64,000 nt of DNA from the NCBI RefSeq assembly GCF_003268395.1, contig NZ_LQXQ01000016.1:21489-85488 (forward strand), written 5' to 3'. The stretch comes from Acinetobacter sp. CFCC 10889. Lineage in GTDB: Bacteria > Pseudomonadota > Gammaproteobacteria > Pseudomonadales > Moraxellaceae. Shown here in pieces: positions 17,154 to 26,137 of this stretch; the stretch's first letter is position 1; every line of letters begins with the position of its first letter. The notes below the pieces were generated by a model, which made no database searches, was not told the origin of the DNA, and saw only the letters and a list, made by a program, of their open reading frames with translations. Position numbers and translations under genes: made by a program.

Positions 17154-17959
17154 GAATTACCCAATCATTGGTACCACAAAAGGGTATGACACTAATTACA
17201 ATTTTAATCATTTTGCTTTTAGTTACAGGAATTGGGGCATTAGCTGTGAAGTATTCTATAACTAGTTTACGAATAGCAAGTAATAGTCAAGTACGTCAAT
17301 TACTTATTCAATCTGCAGATTTGCCTTTATATATCATTCGTAATAAATCACCTGTTGTATTGCGACGCTTAGATAATGTGGTTGGCTTGGTAATTAATAG
17401 TAATTTACCAGATCGAGAATATGTGTTTTGTTATCGACCCCAAACACAGAAAAATTTTGCACCTATTGATAAGGTTGTGCAAATTTCACCGTATAGCACG
17501 ACTGGGGCAGCGATTACTACCGATACTATGCGCTTGATTTCTGGTGCTAGTAGTAGCTTATGTGATTTAAATTCTGATTTCGGAAGTGCAAGAACAGGCG
17601 TAGTAACTCAGGTGGCTGTTTCATTAATTACGGAAAGTGTTGGTGAAGTTGAAAAAGGTGAATATTTACCTGAAGGGACAGATTCAAGTGGAGCAGCTCA
17701 CTTAGGTGCAAAGATTACTGGTAGTCAACGGATAAGGGTAACTACAACTTCGATGCTACCTGCATATTCAACAGCATCTATAAGTACCGTCCAAAGTCAA
17801 TGTTTAAGCACATCTCAGCCTAGGCTTAATGATAATACTGAACATCCTACATTAAAAACTTTAAAAGATTGTATATCAGGTTATGGAATTCCTGTGGTAT
17901 CGCAAACACAAGAGTTTACATTGGCGAATACACTTATCGAAGTTTCTAAACCTGAATAA
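17150..17959 (+). CDS. pilX: Minor pilin PilX-like, copy 1
   Basis: A PilX/GspK-like pilin, 269 residues. The leader ends at QKG, followed by MTLITILIILLLVTGIGALA. Mature position 5 is Thr rather than Glu, the hallmark of the tip-most GspK/PilX subunit that caps the fibre and so needs no Glu partner. The globular region has Cys at YVFCYRP, SSLCDLN, QSQCLST and LKDCISG. It is translationally coupled to pilW, and 53 bases precede pilY1. Expected to sit at the pilus tip in contact with PilY1. Confidence 0.85.
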   Translation: MRITQSLVPQKGMTLITILIILLLVTGIGALAVKYSITSLRIASNSQVRQLLIQSADLPLYIIRNKSPVVLRRLDNVVGLVINSNLPDREYVFCYRPQTQKNFAPIDKVVQISPYSTTGAAITTDTMRLISGASSSLCDLNSDFGSARTGVVTQVAVSLITESVGEVEKGEYLPEGTDSSGAAHLGAKITGSQRIRVTTTSMLPAYSTASISTVQSQCLSTSQPRLNDNTEHPTLKTLKDCISGYGIPVVSQTQEFTLANTLIEVSKPE

Positions 17960-18012
17960 GACTTATTTTAACTAAATTTATTTTCTCAATAACCGTAAGA
18001 TGGAGAATGAGA

Positions 18013-21000
18013 ATGAAAAGAACATATCTAAGCCACCTATTAAAAGTAATGATGGGTAGTGGTTTTTTATTTGCAGCACCATCGTTATTGCAGGTACAAG
18101 CATCAGACTTACAGATATATGCGGGCCCAGGTACAGCAGGTCAAAAAACATTAATCATGATGCTAGACCGCTCAGGGAGTATGGGCGTTCTTGCGGATAA
18201 TTCAGCAAACCATTCGATTGTTGCGGATTATCCTGACATTTTTACTTATCAAACCTGTAGTTCAGGTGTTACTGGGAGAACAAAATATAGTACAGAAACA
18301 GTAACAGATAGTGTGTTTACAGATATTTCGTACACACGTACTTTTTGTAAACAGAGGAATAACCCAAAACCTTATTATGACCGTTTAAGTCGTTTGAAAG
18401 ATGGTATGTTTGCGCTATTAAATAGTACAGATCCAAAACTAGAAGCAGCATTTATTGGATTAGGGTATTATTCAGCAGAAGATAGTGTATCTGGCATCAT
18501 TAAAGTCCCAGCAAAAGCTTTAGGGGGAGTGAATTCAGCGCATCGTAAGGATTTGAAAAAAGCGATTGCTGAATTATATGCAGGATGGTCAACACCGACT
18601 TCACACGCCTATGCTGAAGCGGCTGCGTATTTATTGGGTACAACAACAGTAAGTACGAACGTTGGTGGTAATAGTGGTTTTTCTAAATCTATTGATACAG
18701 CAAAAAATTCAGGGAAAACGGCTTATAGTAGCCCCTTGCCAGCAACAGCAGCAACTTGTGATGGACAGGGAGTGTATATTTTATCTGATGGTCAACCCAA
18801 TAACACGACTGATACTCAATCTGCCAATATTATGGCAAAAGCGCTAAATCAAAGTTCTTTTTCATGTGATGTTTCAAATGGGATTGCAAATAGTAATTCT
18901 AGTAGTGGTTGGAAGTGCATGGGAGCTTTTGCACGTAGTTTATATGCAGTGAGTAATCCAAAACAACGGCCTATACAGACTGCTTTTGTTGGTTTTGGTA
19001 AAGAGTTTGAAGGAGTTATGGCAACTTCATTGACTACTGATACACGTAATGCATGTCAGCTTGGGTCAGCAAAAGAGGGAGATGATTGTTCGTATTATAA
19101 TACTGATAAAACCGAAAAGCCGAATACGATTTTTCGGAATAGCACTATTGGTTTTGGTAATGGTGGATTTTTCCAAGCAAAAGAAGCAGTAGATGTTACA
19201 AATAGTGTATTGGCAGCTTTAAATAATTTAGATACAGGAACAATTGAACCACTCACTACAGGTGCTTGGTCTGTACCTATTGATGATCTAAATCCAACAG
19301 GAGTTATGCCGTTTGGTTATGTTCGAGCATTTCAGCCAAGACCGGGAAGTACTGATGTATTATGGGCAGGAAATTTAAAAAAATATGATATTGTGAATGG
19401 TGCTTTGGCTGAGGGGACATCTACAACTTCACCATTGGTATTAAATAGCAGAGGAAAGTTTAATACAGGAATTAATGATTTGTGGGGGACTGCAAGTGCT
19501 GATGAAGGGGGAAGTGTGTATAAAGGTGGTGCATATAAAAATATTCCAATGCCTACTGTTAACGAACCAAATAAAGTACGAAATCTTTATACTAACTTTA
19601 AGTTAGATGATAGTAATAATTTAACAACTCAATTATCTAGTGGAGCAAGTCTATTACGTTTACCAGAAGTGGCAAACTCGACTTTAGCAACGACGATAAC
19701 AAGTTTAAATGAAAATGCAGTAACCTCAAAATTCACTAATTTATTAAAACGTAAAATACTTAACTATTTAGGCTTTAAAATTGATTTAAATAATACTGCC
19801 TTACCAACAGACTTAACAACTGTACCTTTGCAAGAACGAGGAAAAGAATGGAATAGCTTAGGAGGAATTTCTCATTCGCTCCCTGTGCAAGTAACTTATG
19901 CTGGTGAGTTGAATAGTGATGGTGAATTACAATCTGCACGTAGTCAATCTATTTTGTTTGGAACAATGGAAGGGGGGTTGCATTTAGTCGATGCAAGTAC
20001 TGGAGTAGAGCAGTTTGCATTTATTCCGTCAGATATTTTGTCTGATCCATTACAATCTTCAGCTTTGAAAAAGGATGAAAGCTCTATCACAGGTGTGGCT
20101 GTAGGAACAGATGCAGCTTGGGAGGTTGATCCAACATATAAGTATGAAAAGGTAGGTTCAGGAGATACAGCAGTAACCAGAATTGCTGCTGAAAAAATGT
20201 ATGCGTATGGTGGCTTGCGTATGGGGGGGAGTAGCTATTATGGCTTGGATATTACAACAAAAACTTCACCAAAATTTTTATTTAGAATTAGCTCAGATCA
20301 AACGAATTATAGCAGTATGGGGCAATCTTGGTCTAAACCAGTGTTAGGTAATATTCGAATCAATGGTGCGATTAAGCGGGTACTGTTTATTAGTGGTGGT
20401 TATGATACTTGCTATGAGGATCCACGTTTTAAATTAGGTACTGATTATACAGCGGATACATCAAAAAGTGCTGAATATAAAACAGCATGTTCAAATAAGA
20501 GAACAGCGAAAGGTAATGCTGTTTATGTTGTTGATGCTGAAACAGGAGACCGCTTATTTTGGGTAAGTAATACTGGTGCAGATAAAAATAATGCTGATAT
20601 GAAGCATAGTATTGTCAGTAACATTTCAACATTGGATACTGATGCTGATGGTTTAGTGGATCATTTATATTTTGGGGATCTTGGAGGACAAATTTTCCGT
20701 GTTGATTTGAACAATAAAAATAAAACAGCAAACAGCGAAAGTTTTGGTGTACGTGTTGTTAAAATTGCAAACTTGGCTACGAATGCAGCAGGTACAAGTA
20801 TTACGAATGGGAATAATCCACGTTTTTATGAAGCACCAACATTAACCATGCATCGTGAGCAAGGCAAACGATTTGTATTGATGACAGCAGCCTCTGGAGA
20901 TCGTAGTTCACCATTAGATGTTGCGCCTTTGGGGAGAAAACGTCCATCATCAGTACCTACAGCATTAACAGGACAATTAGCGAATAATTTGTATGCAATC

Positions 21001-21681
21001 ATGGACACAGATGTGTTGAAAAAAGATTCAAATACAAATTATGCAGCTAATTATACATTGGATATTAAGGATTTAACTTTAGGTAGTCTTGTACAAAATC
21101 CTCAAGTTGTTGTTCGAAATAGTGGTTTTACTACATTAAAAAATCAGCTCATTCCTTATGTTGGTACAGTTGTACCAACGACTCGTTATGGTTGGTATCG
21201 TTCTTTATCAAGTAATTTTGCTGGGACAGAGAGGGCAAATAATACTTATCGTCAATTAGGTGGTATTAAGGCTTTTGAACCATTAATTGCCATTACGAAT
21301 ACTTTGGTGGCAACAGTTTATGATCCAGAAAGTGAAATAATTAATCCAAATCCAGATCCATGCCAGGTTCGTGTAATAGGAGAAACTTATCGTCAATATT
21401 ATTGTTTACCATTTGGTGTATGTTTGAGTGGAACAGGTGCGAATATAACAATTAATACTACTGTAGAAAATAAAACAGGTTACCGCCCAGGGCAAGTATC
21501 AGATCAGGTTACTGGTGAGACTGCAGATCCACCTATAGGAGCTGGAATTTTAGGAAGTTCATTTGCACCAAAAGATTCAAATGGAGATTGTGGAGGATTG
21601 CAGTTAGCAGATAATCTTCAAGGTACGGGCGAGTGGAAATGTATTGCTCAAACAAAACCGATGAATTGGTATATTAAATAG
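18013..21681 (+). CDS. pilY1: PilY1/ComC-type pilus tip adhesin, copy 1
   Basis: A large secreted tip protein of 1222 residues. It has a Sec signal peptide (hydrophobic stretch ending VQASD near residue 32). A von Willebrand A-like domain with the metal site D52-R-S-G-S56-M starts at residue 47. The C-terminal half is a PilY1 beta-propeller with GGLHLVDASTGVEQF, YGGLRMGGSSYYGLD, GQSWSKPVLG and a calcium loop D-T-D-A-D-G-L-V-D at residues 875-883 followed by HLYFGDLGGQ. In Pseudomonas that calcium loop controls pilus extension and retraction. ATG 18013 is chosen over ATG 18007 because GGAGA ends at 18006, six bases before it. The C-terminal tail is Cys-rich and ends MNWYIK. Confidence 0.93.
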   Translation: MKRTYLSHLLKVMMGSGFLFAAPSLLQVQASDLQIYAGPGTAGQKTLIMMLDRSGSMGVLADNSANHSIVADYPDIFTYQTCSSGVTGRTKYSTETVTDSVFTDISYTRTFCKQRNNPKPYYDRLSRLKDGMFALLNSTDPKLEAAFIGLGYYSAEDSVSGIIKVPAKALGGVNSAHRKDLKKAIAELYAGWSTPTSHAYAEAAAYLLGTTTVSTNVGGNSGFSKSIDTAKNSGKTAYSSPLPATAATCDGQGVYILSDGQPNNTTDTQSANIMAKALNQSSFSCDVSNGIANSNSSSGWKCMGAFARSLYAVSNPKQRPIQTAFVGFGKEFEGVMATSLTTDTRNACQLGSAKEGDDCSYYNTDKTEKPNTIFRNSTIGFGNGGFFQAKEAVDVTNSVLAALNNLDTGTIEPLTTGAWSVPIDDLNPTGVMPFGYVRAFQPRPGSTDVLWAGNLKKYDIVNGALAEGTSTTSPLVLNSRGKFNTGINDLWGTASADEGGSVYKGGAYKNIPMPTVNEPNKVRNLYTNFKLDDSNNLTTQLSSGASLLRLPEVANSTLATTITSLNENAVTSKFTNLLKRKILNYLGFKIDLNNTALPTDLTTVPLQERGKEWNSLGGISHSLPVQVTYAGELNSDGELQSARSQSILFGTMEGGLHLVDASTGVEQFAFIPSDILSDPLQSSALKKDESSITGVAVGTDAAWEVDPTYKYEKVGSGDTAVTRIAAEKMYAYGGLRMGGSSYYGLDITTKTSPKFLFRISSDQTNYSSMGQSWSKPVLGNIRINGAIKRVLFISGGYDTCYEDPRFKLGTDYTADTSKSAEYKTACSNKRTAKGNAVYVVDAETGDRLFWVSNTGADKNNADMKHSIVSNISTLDTDADGLVDHLYFGDLGGQIFRVDLNNKNKTANSESFGVRVVKIANLATNAAGTSITNGNNPRFYEAPTLTMHREQGKRFVLMTAASGDRSSPLDVAPLGRKRPSSVPTALTGQLANNLYAIMDTDVLKKDSNTNYAANYTLDIKDLTLGSLVQNPQVVVRNSGFTTLKNQLIPYVGTVVPTTRYGWYRSLSSNFAGTERANNTYRQLGGIKAFEPLIAITNTLVATVYDPESEIINPNPDPCQVRVIGETYRQYYCLPFGVCLSGTGANITINTTVENKTGYRPGQVSDQVTGETADPPIGAGILGSSFAPKDSNGDCGGLQLADNLQGTGEWKCIAQTKPMNWYIK

Positions 21682-21688
21682 GTGAAAA

Positions 21689-22123
21689 ATGAATTTAAAA
21701 AATGGTTTTACACTTATTGAGTTGATGATTGTAGTTGTTGTGATTGCAGTGCTTGCTGCAATCGCTTACCCGAATTATCAGCGATACATACTCAAAAGTA
21801 ATGCTTCTTTGGCTGAGACAGAAATGCAACGTATAGCTCAGGATTTAGAACGGTTTAAATCTCGAAATTTTAGTTATCGATTGTATACGCCTGTTTCAAT
21901 AAATGTTGGGGATCCGCTTAAATATACAATTAATATTCAAGCAACAGCATCTACAAATTTAGCTACGGATGGTTCCGCATGGGTGATGAAGGCTACTCCA
22001 CAAGATGTAAAGAATTTTACATATTTATTTAATAGTCAAGGTCTTAGATGTAGGAATAAAACAGCATCGAAAGTAACATTTATAAATTGTGGGGTAAGTT
22101 CGGATGGAAGCGAAAACTGGTAA
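21689..22123 (+). CDS. pilE: Minor pilin PilE-like (ComE/ComF type), copy 1a
   Basis: A type IV pilin of 144 residues. The leader MNLKNG is cut before [22 protein letters not shown], then [23 protein letters not shown]-terminal pair of Cys (GLRCRNK and INCGVSS) forms the expected disulphide-bounded D region. It follows pilY1 by seven bases, as pilE does in the Pseudomonas operon and as comE/comF do near comC in Acinetobacter baylyi. The next pilin starts 20 bases before its stop. Confidence 0.85.
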   Translation: MNLKNGFTLIELMIVVVVIAVLAAIAYPNYQRYILKSNASLAETEMQRIAQDLERFKSRNFSYRLYTPVSINVGDPLKYTINIQATASTNLATDGSAWVMKATPQDVKNFTYLFNSQGLRCRNKTASKVTFINCGVSSDGSENW

Positions 22124-22613
22124 ACAATTTGGTTTTACATTGCTTGAGTTGATGATCACCATAGCTGTAATAAGTATTTTAGCTGCTATAGCAATTCCTA
22201 ATTATTCAGAATATGTAAAACGAGGAAATAGGGTTGATGTACAAAGTCATCTTTTGACACTTGCACAAGATTTGGAAGCCTACCGTTTAGTAAATCATAG
22301 TTTTTTTGGCGTTAATTTAACTTTATTGGGAGGTAGTCAATATCCTCTCAATAAAACAAATTACCAGCTCACTTTAACTGATATATCTGGTGTTGCTTTT
22401 ACTGATGCACGAGCAAATTTACAATCATGGTTATTGGTTGCAAAACCAGTAACAACAGGGATACAACAGGGAACAGGAGTTATCTATTTAAACTCAGCAG
22501 GTGTAAAGTGTTGGTATAAAAATAATGATAACGCAAATGTAACGGCACAGATTGATGATAATGGTAATCCTATTCCAGTAACAACTTGTAGTAATAAGTG
22601 GGAAGATAGATAA
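22104..22613 (+). CDS. Minor pilin PilE-like (ComE/ComF type), copy 1b
   Basis: A 169-residue pilin. The leader [10 protein letters not shown] is cut before [22 protein letters not shown]; Glu is at mature position 5; then [26 protein letters not shown]. The C-terminal Cys pair is in VKCWYKN and TTCSNKW. The start lies within the last codons of the previous pilin, so the two are translationally coupled. It is the last gene of the first operon. No clear terminator follows, only a long imperfect inverted repeat (AAAGGGTAT at 22656-22664 and ATACCCTT at 22700-22707) and then IS debris. Confidence 0.83.
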   Translation: MEAKTGKQFGFTLLELMITIAVISILAAIAIPNYSEYVKRGNRVDVQSHLLTLAQDLEAYRLVNHSFFGVNLTLLGGSQYPLNKTNYQLTLTDISGVAFTDARANLQSWLLVAKPVTTGIQQGTGVIYLNSAGVKCWYKNNDNANVTAQIDDNGNPIPVTTCSNKWEDR

Positions 22614-22706
22614 GAATAATGGTAAATTGATCTGTAAAGATTGATTTATAGACAGAAAGGGTATGGCTTAGCTTGATTTTTGATCAATAAAAATTAGTTA
22701 TACCCT

Positions 22707-23112
22707 TTATGGGTGCTCATTGAATTTAATCTCTAATGTGTGGTTTTCCTTAGCAAAATATGCTGCTGCTTTTTTAGAAATTATTTTTCCATTTCAGCAG
22801 TTTTGAGTTGTTATTTCAGGTTTTTTCTTTCAGTAGAGCAGTAAGTTTAGAGGAACATTGTTGTGTTCCAATTAATATTTCTGATTTAGTTTTATTGTAC
22901 CAATTGGAAAGTGTGGCATGGATATGCCAAGCTGTCTTAATGTTTCTGAAACATTGTCTTTATTTTATTACTTCAGCTTTAAATTCTGCTGTATAAGTGT
23001 TTTGCTTTTTGCTCATAGCAAACTTCTAATGAGTATCTATAGTTTTCCAAGTTAAAGTCTTCGTTTTTCAGCATACATTATCCTTTTTGTAAATTACATC
23101 AAGGACAGTCTA
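22707..23112 (-). mobile_element. Decayed IS3-family insertion sequence remnant
   Basis: The minus strand carries a degraded OrfA: ATG 23016 gives MSKKQNTYTAEFKAEVIK and then a stop. Recognisable IS3 OrfA pieces follow in changing frames: SETLRQLGIS-like (interrupted), SNWYNKTK, KKAAAYFAKENH, and a final NEHP before a stop at 22707. There are several frameshifts and stops, and OrfB is absent. A likely terminal repeat reads TAGACTGTCCTTGATG inward from 23112. The element lies exactly between the two minor-pilin operons. Confidence 0.75.
22710..23016 (-). pseudogene. IS3-family transposase OrfA pseudogene
   Basis: The N-terminal 18 residues (MSKKQNTYTAEFKAEVIK) are a clear match to the helix-turn-helix OrfA of IS3 elements, then the frame is broken by a stop. 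The middle (SNWYNKTKSEILIGTQQ) and the C-terminal leucine-zipper end (KKAAAYFAKENH) can still be read in other frames. It cannot make a working protein. The decay suggests an old insertion. Confidence 0.7.
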
Positions 23113-23390
23113 TTCTTATGCGATAGAGTATGCTTTTTATTTGCATGGGATTAAGTCACGGTATTTCTATAATTTTAGTTTAAATTTATAAATAGTTAAT
23201 TAAAATGTGATGTTTGTTGTTTAATTTAATATTTTAGTGATTTTTATTATTTTTTTTTAAAAAAACTTGTTTTAAATCATTTGGTTAATCCGATTATCTT
23301 GTAAATAACCCCTTTCATCCCTCGATTGTTCTTTTTGAAAAATAAAACATTAGTATTAAATGTGTATAAAATTGTAATTTGGACAATGTC
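23113..23390. other. AT-rich intergenic region before second minor-pilin operon
   Basis: This contains long A and T runs and no supported gene. It must hold the promoter of the second operon. TATAAA at 23365-23370 could be a -10 element, but no convincing -35 was seen. Confidence 0.4.
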
Positions 23391-23838
23391 ATGCAGTTTT
23401 TCAGGGGATTTACGCTGATTGAGTTGATGGTCACGATCGCTGTATTGGCGATTATTGTGATGATGGCAGCACCATCGTTTGGGAATATGCTCGCCCAACA
23501 AAATTTAAAAAAAAAGTACAAATGAGCTTATTGGTGTATTAAATCAAGCACGTGCAAAAGCAGCACTAGAACGTAGAAGTGTTGACGTAGAGTTGAGCAC
23601 AAATGAAACAGATTCATTAGCTGAAAATACTGACACGACCATGTATTGGATGCCTTATGGAAAAGCGCATTTAACATCTACGAGCGAAAAAAAAATTACT
23701 TATGGATTGAACGGTAGTGTAGTCAATGCAGGATCAGATACGACATTTGTGATCTGTTCAGAACAAGGTGGGAAATCCCAAACAGTGAGTGTTTCTAAAA
23801 TGGGAACAATTCAACAAGTCGTTGAGGGGACATGCTAA
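23391..23838 (+). pseudogene. fimT: FimT/GspH-like minor pilin copy 2, split by frameshift in A9
   Basis: The first 42 codons from ATG 23391 give a normal prepilin start: leader MQFFRG, then FTLIELMVTIAVLAIIVMMA and APSFGNMLAQQNL. Nine A residues (about 23507-23515) then shift the frame to an early TGA. With eight A the frame reads on as NLKKSTNELIGVLNQARAKA into the downstream open frame and ends MGTIQQVVEGTC at 23838, very like copy 1 (MGTITTLAEGVC). So it is a one-base insertion in a homopolymer. It may be a sequencing error, a real mutation, or a slippage site allowing some full-length protein (about 148 residues). Confidence 0.85.
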
Positions 23839-24338
23839 TGATCAATAAGAATCAACAGGGTGTTGGCTTGATTGAGGTGCTTATTTCACTGTTAATTTTA
23901 GCAATCGGTGTTATGGGGTTTATTGCGTTGCAGTATCGAGCTATAGAGGCAACGGCTGAAAGTGGTTCACGAATTCAAGCGGTTAATTTAGCGCGTGATT
24001 TAGCTGAAAGAATGCGAGTCAATCGTGGTGCAGAAGAAGTTTATGCATTTCAGTTAAATAGAGCTGATACACAAATGACTTCTTCTACAAATTGTTTTAA
24101 TGCGAATTGTTCAAGTACAGATTTGGCTGATTTTGATGTAGAGCTGATTACGAAGAAAGCACGGACAATGGGTATGACTGCAAATTATTTACCTTGTCAG
24201 GGCAATGAGGACAATCGTAGATGCATATACGTTGCATGGGGGGATACTGCGGCAACGGATGGTGCAAATAATGGGAACTGCACGACTGGAACGAATTATG
24301 AGCCAAACTCAACGTGTTTGATTATGGAGGTTTACTAA
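23838..24338 (+). CDS. pilV: Minor pilin PilV-like, copy 2
   Basis: A 166-residue minor pilin starting at ATG 23838, overlapping the fimT stop (TAATG), with GAGGGG eight bases upstream. The leader MINKNQQG is cut before VGLIEVLISLLILAIGVMGF, with Glu at mature position 5. It shares LQYRAIEAT and the Cys-containing layout (NCFNANC) with copy 1 but is clearly diverged. The PilV family is the GspI-like bridge in the priming complex. It is followed directly by pilW with no gap. Confidence 0.87.
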   Translation: MINKNQQGVGLIEVLISLLILAIGVMGFIALQYRAIEATAESGSRIQAVNLARDLAERMRVNRGAEEVYAFQLNRADTQMTSSTNCFNANCSSTDLADFDVELITKKARTMGMTANYLPCQGNEDNRRCIYVAWGDTAATDGANNGNCTTGTNYEPNSTCLIMEVY

Positions 24339-25361
24339 ATGAACCGTATTAAACAAGCAGGTTTTACATTGATTGAGTTAATGCTTGCATTAGCACTAGG
24401 TTTGGTGATTGTTGCAGCAGCAACGATGCTATTTTTGACTAGTTCTCGTAGTCAAGCGTTGCAGCAAGGGCAGGCGAGTTTACAGGACAATGCAAATTTT
24501 GGTCTAAATTATATCGTGAAAGATATTCGCTTAGGTAATTTGAATACGGTTAAGTCTAGTATTAATGATTTAACTGCATATGGTGGTATTGTTTTTCGCT
24601 CATCCGCTAATTCAGTTGAAGTGAGTGCAGTAGATCGATCCAATATTCCAATGAGCATAGTGGGGGCGACAGCACATGAGACCTTACTCACACGTAGTAA
24701 AGGGCTTGGAGTAGGTACAAGCCCTCAGTGGACAGGTGTATCTAATGTGAAAGATATATCGAGTGATCAATTGACCATTCAATTTGTACCACAATATGTT
24801 CTAGATCATAAAAACACAACAGATGAAAATGATGATGTTTGGTATGGCGGGGTAGATTGCGAGGGGACGGAACTAGAATTTAGTCGTGCGGAAGGTCGGC
24901 AAGTTATTGTACAACGATATTTTTTAAGAGCTGATGATAATAATAATAAAAATGAGCCAAATACACCTTTAGGGCTTGCGTGTGATGCAGGACATTATCC
25001 TTTAGAGGGGAATCCAACTGAAATTACCAACTTTGGTGATGATGGGGAAATTATTTTAAAACGGGCGGATCACTTTCGAGTGTTGTATTCAATTCAATCA
25101 GGTACAAGTCATCGTTATGTAGATACAGCGACCTATATGGCAATGGCAACAAAACCTCGAATTTTAGCAGTGCAATTAGGCATATTAGTACGTTCAAATC
25201 AGGCTGTAGGTAGTGGATTGTTTGCTGATGATCAGGTGTTTAGAGTTTTGGATCAAGATGTAACAGTTACAGTACCTACAACAAATTCTTCAAAATATGC
25301 CAGACAAGTGGTTACACAAACGATCGCACTACGTAATGCTTTTGGGGAGAGAGGACAGTGA
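24339..25361 (+). CDS. pilW: Minor pilin PilW/ComB-like, copy 2
   Basis: A GspJ/PilW-like pilin of 340 residues. The leader MNRIKQAG is cut before FTLIELMLALALGLVIVAAA. The body aligns with copy 1 throughout (NFGLNYIVKDIRLGN, DQLTIQFV, QRYFLRADDN, EIILKRADHFRVL, TQTIALRNAFG), so the two are paralogues or homologues from related strains. Copy 2 carries an extra acidic segment around residues 150-175. The stop overlaps the GTG start of pilX by four bases. Confidence 0.88.
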   Translation: MNRIKQAGFTLIELMLALALGLVIVAAATMLFLTSSRSQALQQGQASLQDNANFGLNYIVKDIRLGNLNTVKSSINDLTAYGGIVFRSSANSVEVSAVDRSNIPMSIVGATAHETLLTRSKGLGVGTSPQWTGVSNVKDISSDQLTIQFVPQYVLDHKNTTDENDDVWYGGVDCEGTELEFSRAEGRQVIVQRYFLRADDNNNKNEPNTPLGLACDAGHYPLEGNPTEITNFGDDGEIILKRADHFRVLYSIQSGTSHRYVDTATYMAMATKPRILAVQLGILVRSNQAVGSGLFADDQVFRVLDQDVTVTVPTTNSSKYARQVVTQTIALRNAFGERGQ

Positions 25362-26122
25362 TTAATCAACAGCGTGGAGCAACTTTAATTGTTGTCCTAT
25401 TTCTTCTATTGGCTATTGTTGCGTTAGGAACTTTGGCTGTGAAGCAAAGTTTGGTCGGTTTAAATATTGCAACAAATAGTCAAGCACAACAATTACTAAT
25501 GCAAAATGCAGATGCGGCTTTTTTTAATGTTGAACGAGAAGACAATATTATTCAGGCACTCAGTTCTAGTGGCATGTTTGGCTATATCAGTGGTGCAACA
25601 GACAAAGATAAAGAAATGGTCTTTTGTTATCGAGGCGAAGAGACTGGTTTTTTTGATATTAGCCGAGCAAGTCTAATTTATTGGAAACCTGGACAACAAG
25701 CACCGACCAATAGCGAATTTGGTGCAGATGGCTACTGTGATGCTGCTGAAAGTGAGACAAACTTTTTTACTAGTGGTCGTAAAGCAGTCATGACGCAAGT
25801 TGCTGTTAAGTTTTCAAGTATTTCAGAAAATGATCCTTTTTTCGGAGCGCAATTTGGAACGGATGATCAAACAGTAAAGTTTGATCGTAGTAAGCCTGTA
25901 AAAGTTTTTGCTGTATCTGTGATGCCTACACTTACAAGTGCCTCAGCAACGGACATAAATAATTGTTTTAAGAATCACATGAGTGAAGCAACAGTCCCTG
26001 AAGGTACTACGGTTGCATTAAGTGCTGATGCACGTAGAACTGTGACAGAGTGTCTTTCTGATTTAAATGTCCCATACACCTCATATGTCACTGAATATGT
26101 GATTGTTCAAGACTTTGTATAG
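25358..26122 (+). CDS. pilX: Minor pilin PilX-like, copy 2
   Basis: A GspK/PilX-like pilin of 254 residues with a GTG start overlapping the pilW stop (GTGA at 25358-25361). The leader MINQQRG is cut before ATLIVVLFLLLAIVALGTLA. Mature position 5 is Val, again lacking the Glu of other pilins, as expected for the tip cap. The frame LAVKQSLVGLNIATNSQAQQLLMQ is closely parallel to copy 1 (LAVKYSITSLRIASNSQVRQLLIQ). The C-terminal part has Cys in DINNCFK and VTECLSD. It sits 15 bases before pilY1. Confidence 0.86.
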   Translation: MINQQRGATLIVVLFLLLAIVALGTLAVKQSLVGLNIATNSQAQQLLMQNADAAFFNVEREDNIIQALSSSGMFGYISGATDKDKEMVFCYRGEETGFFDISRASLIYWKPGQQAPTNSEFGADGYCDAAESETNFFTSGRKAVMTQVAVKFSSISENDPFFGAQFGTDDQTVKFDRSKPVKVFAVSVMPTLTSASATDINNCFKNHMSEATVPEGTTVALSADARRTVTECLSDLNVPYTSYVTEYVIVQDFV

Positions 26123-26137
26123 ATTTGGAGTAATGAA

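Noticed and set aside
22656..22707. Inverted repeat AAAGGGTAT / ATACCCTT as terminator of the first pilin operon
   Set aside because: The 35-base loop is long and there is no T run; it may be an IS-related or chance symmetry.
22808..22996. 62-codon open frame on the plus strand
   Set aside because: It lies on the opposite strand of the decayed IS3 OrfA, has no clear ribosome site and no recognisable product.
23277..23521. Two minus-strand open frames of 68-74 codons
   Set aside because: They are antisense to the fimT copy 2 start and its promoter region. The plus strand there encodes a clear prepilin leader.
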